Assembly: GCA_023213315.1 (NCBI GenBank)
Contig: JAKCPI010002426.1
Coordinates: forward strand, 1 to 64,000
Length of the DNA: 64,000 nucleotides
DNA from: Euborellia annulipes
Lineage: Eukaryota > Arthropoda > Insecta > Dermaptera > Anisolabididae
Direction: 5' to 3'
Of this stretch, positions 61,934-64,000 are shown one piece after another; positions within the stretch are counted from its first letter, which is position 1; every line of letters begins with the position of its first letter. The translations under genes and the position numbers were made by a program. Below the pieces are notes generated by a model that had not been told where the DNA came from, searched no databases, and saw only the letters and a list, made by a program, of their open reading frames with translations.

Positions 61934-62383
61934 ATACGGGTATAAATGATTGACTCATCGAAAATTATTTGAACAGATCTGAATGTTAATTTCGCATACA
62001 AGTTTCACTTCTCTAGCCTGATTTTTTTTTTTAATCATCTAGGCTAATATAAATTTATAATAAACATTACAAAAATAAAATCTAGAAATTAAAATGATAA
62101 CTATTAACTAATAGGTTAGCTGGTAGCTCGAATTTCGAATGGTTGCCTTATCTGATAATCATATTAAGAGGACTGTTGCACGCGAGTCGCTCGCTATCTG
62201 CGCTCTCTGCTTTGCTTTGCCTTTGCATGCGGGGGCAGGCATTTACGTTTATTTTATCTGTCCCCATTTCAATTTTCATTTCTGCTTTTGCTAATAGAAA
62301 AACCATTTAAGTATTATATTGATCAGAAGAAATCCAATCAGCTGTACAAATATTCTATTCTCAGCAATCCGGAGATCATCCAA
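61934..62383. other. Intergenic sequence, no gene seen
   Basis: Includes a mixed-composition segment at 62165-62240 (GCACGCGAGTCGCTCGCTATC) of unknown origin. Confidence 0.45.
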
Positions 62384-62583
62384 AAAAATCTGGTGTGACT
62401 TAACGCATAGCACACAACTTTCTCTTAACCTTCGTAGTGTACACCATATTTTTTGTGTCGAGATATATTTAGTTTCCCACAGCACCTTAGTTAACTTGAC
62501 CATTTGCATTTCATGAGTCAATTGATTCAAAATTTCCACAGGCTCTGTGTATTTTAAATGTTAACTGCTTGAAATAAACTATG

Positions 62584-63330
62584 ATTATTATTATTTGAAA
62601 TTCCTATCGGGATCGCAGTTTATTTACCCGCGGTGCTTCCGTGCACGGAGACACACGCCTCAAGAGGGAATCTTGTTTAAGTCCCTTCCACAGGACGGGA
62701 TGTCACAGCAACTCCCTCTCCTCGTAGAGTTGCCTGAGGGCTATTGATCATACAATCAAGATTGGACAGCTCCAGGTTAAAAATTGTTTATAAGTTTAAA
62801 GCCACCTATACCCTTGTCATGGAACTAAAAGTAAGCAGGGGAAAAAAAAACTTGCTTCCAGAGAGATTTGAACTCGATATTGTTGCAATTCACATTCAAA
62901 AAAATTGTAAAAAATGTATAATTAAAATTAGTTTATAAAAGTTAATTCATTTATATCCAGATATTTAAGCTAAACTTATGAAAAAATGTTATTTTGTTGG
63001 CGAATGGAACGAACTCTACAGGATAAATTTTGAACTAGCCTAGTATTGCCATCTAGCCAAGTGTCATGTAACTAAAAAACTTATAAACATTCTTCCCATA
63101 GAGCTGCCCCCCCAACCCCATGGGCTATTGTGGTGAGATCTTATATTCCAATCCAGTGCCTACTTGAGGATTTGTTTATTTATTTTTTTTTTTTATTTCT
63201 CCCTCTATTGAGGATTTGTTTACATTAAATAAATATTTTTATTTAATGAAAAATTCCGGGGTTCCAGGATTTGAACGCGGATCTTCTTTGTAGAAGCCGG
63301 CATCCTAGCCCAATACACCAGTGACCCCTC
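62584..63330 (-). mobile_element. Retroposon with a tRNA-like head and LINE-type tail
   Basis: TAAACTATG (62575-62583) and TAAACTATTG (63331-63340) flank it, both from the family A target. The right end on the minus strand is tRNA-like: GAGGGGTCACTGGTGTATTGG (box A-like) ... CGCGTTCAAATCCTGG (box B-like). The left end is the GATCCCGATAGGAATTTC, AAATAATAATAAT tail seen at 6640 and 35370. At 747 bp it is long for a SINE and includes R3-like (63139-63220) and other inserts. Confidence 0.6.
63254..63330 (-). other. tRNA-like head of the retroposon, not a functional tRNA
   Basis: D- and T-arm-like parts are recognisable, but the anticodon loop (CTTCT-ACAA-AGAAG) has only four bases and the acceptor ends pair poorly. 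It is best read as a SINE promoter. Confidence 0.55.
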
Positions 63331-63738
63331 TAAACTATTGTTATTTTTCAAAATTTTTAATCTTATATTTGGATATTTTATACTCAATAGAGAATCCTAA
63401 ATAAATACAAAATTTCATGAGAATTGGATTTTTTTTTATGTGTAAAAAGTTAAGGGGACTCCCTTTTGAATCGAAATTTACATGCAAATCTTCATTTGGG
63501 GATTTAACATTGGCTCTATGGAAGGAATAGCCTGGAAATGAATTTGAAAAATCTGAAACACATCAGTAAAGTGTATTTCAAACAATTTTTACGAAAAATT
63601 TCACTGATATACTTTTTAAAGAGTTGATTTATGAATTTGAATCAAAATTCATATAGAGTGTTGTACTCATGCTGAGTTGCAACGACTACTAACGTAAGAC
63701 AGGTTGCCTACCTTGCAGGTATCTAATACAACAATTGT

Positions 63739-63925
63739 AATTTTTTTTTTTTTTAAACATTCACACTTTTTTCTCATTCACACTCACACTCACACACACA
63801 TTCACACTGTCTTTTCGGCAGCTCAGGCCATATAAGACATTTACGATAACCGTTATTTATGAATGTATATATATTAGGGTCCAGGCATTTTTATTTAAGC
63901 CATCTGGTATCCAGATGGCTTAAAA
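63739..63925 (-). mobile_element. SINE, tail and internal hairpin, head missing
   Basis: T run, (CACA)n-rich tail, TCTTTTCGGCAGCTCAGGCC, GGGTCCAGGCATTTTTATTT, and an intact hairpin CCATCTGGTATCCAGATGG with a compensatory pair of changes relative to other copies. It stops at GGCTTAA. Confidence 0.85.
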
Positions 63926-64000
63926 TTGCATTTTAAATCATTACTTTATTTTATAATTTTCTCAATCCGTTTTTAAATAAAAAAAATACTAAAATTTTCT

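Larger units (their letters stand above)
62384..63650. mobile_element. Family A long form, third copy, broken by a retroposon
   Basis: Starts AATCTGGTGTGACTTAACGC with an eroded hairpin, TTTAAATGTTAACTGCTTG and AAATAAACTATG. After 63340 it continues TTATTTTTCAAAATTTTTAATC, then AAATACAAAATTTCATGAG as in 30200-30280, and fades after 63650. Confidence 0.7.

Noticed and set aside
63254..63330. Functional tRNA gene
   Set aside because: Anticodon loop of four bases and poor acceptor pairing; part of a longer retroposon with a TSD.

Overview
This window looks like repeat-saturated, AT-rich nuclear DNA from an invertebrate animal. Evidence for that: tRNA-derived SINEs with poly(A) tails and long target-site duplications (TSDs), many hAT-type MITEs with 8-bp TSDs, the C-terminus of a CR1/Jockey-like LINE, a GIY-YIG endonuclease piece of a Penelope-like element (PLE), and hammerhead-ribozyme-like motifs. 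I cannot name the species. I see no convincing host protein-coding gene, rRNA or functional tRNA. Almost all open frames are chance frames or translated repeats; the two protein remnants I trust are the LINE fragment (12895-13229) and the PLE fragment (60006-60368, minus). Layout: (1) The dominant repeat, called family A here, is about 650-700 bp, with a 1.0-kb long form at 30032, 31608 and 62384. It has a hairpin at each end (one starting AATCTGGTGTGAC, the other ending GGTAAGAGAAAGT) and carries a palindrome, GTTGCCATGGTAAC, that fits the RFX X-box consensus. There are more than 25 full or partial copies in both orientations. (2) A tRNA-derived SINE with an internal hairpin occurs about 16 times. 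Two further tRNA-headed retroposons are seen at 55704-56005 and 62584-63330. (3) At least six hAT MITE families have readable TSDs, and several are nested in one another. (4) Foldback elements carry hammerhead-like motifs on one or both arms (5.9, 8.4, 19.5, 25.9-26.6, 47.4, 50.6-51.2 kb), and a motif of the same orientation lies downstream of the PLE endonuclease remnant near 59.4 kb. How the pieces relate: the window is a record of serial insertion. The clearest stack is at 46965-48690, where a SINE contains a hAT element, which contains a hammerhead foldback, which contains a family A copy. The most unusual structure is 17131-19899: two hAT MITE copies bracket 2.2 kb of unrelated DNA, and the whole block has an 8-bp TSD (CTCTATAT) at its outer ends, as a composite transposon would. 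A few relatively GC-rich, apparently non-repetitive islands (17881-18065, 37480-37720, 46140-46440) are the best places to look for host regulatory sequence.
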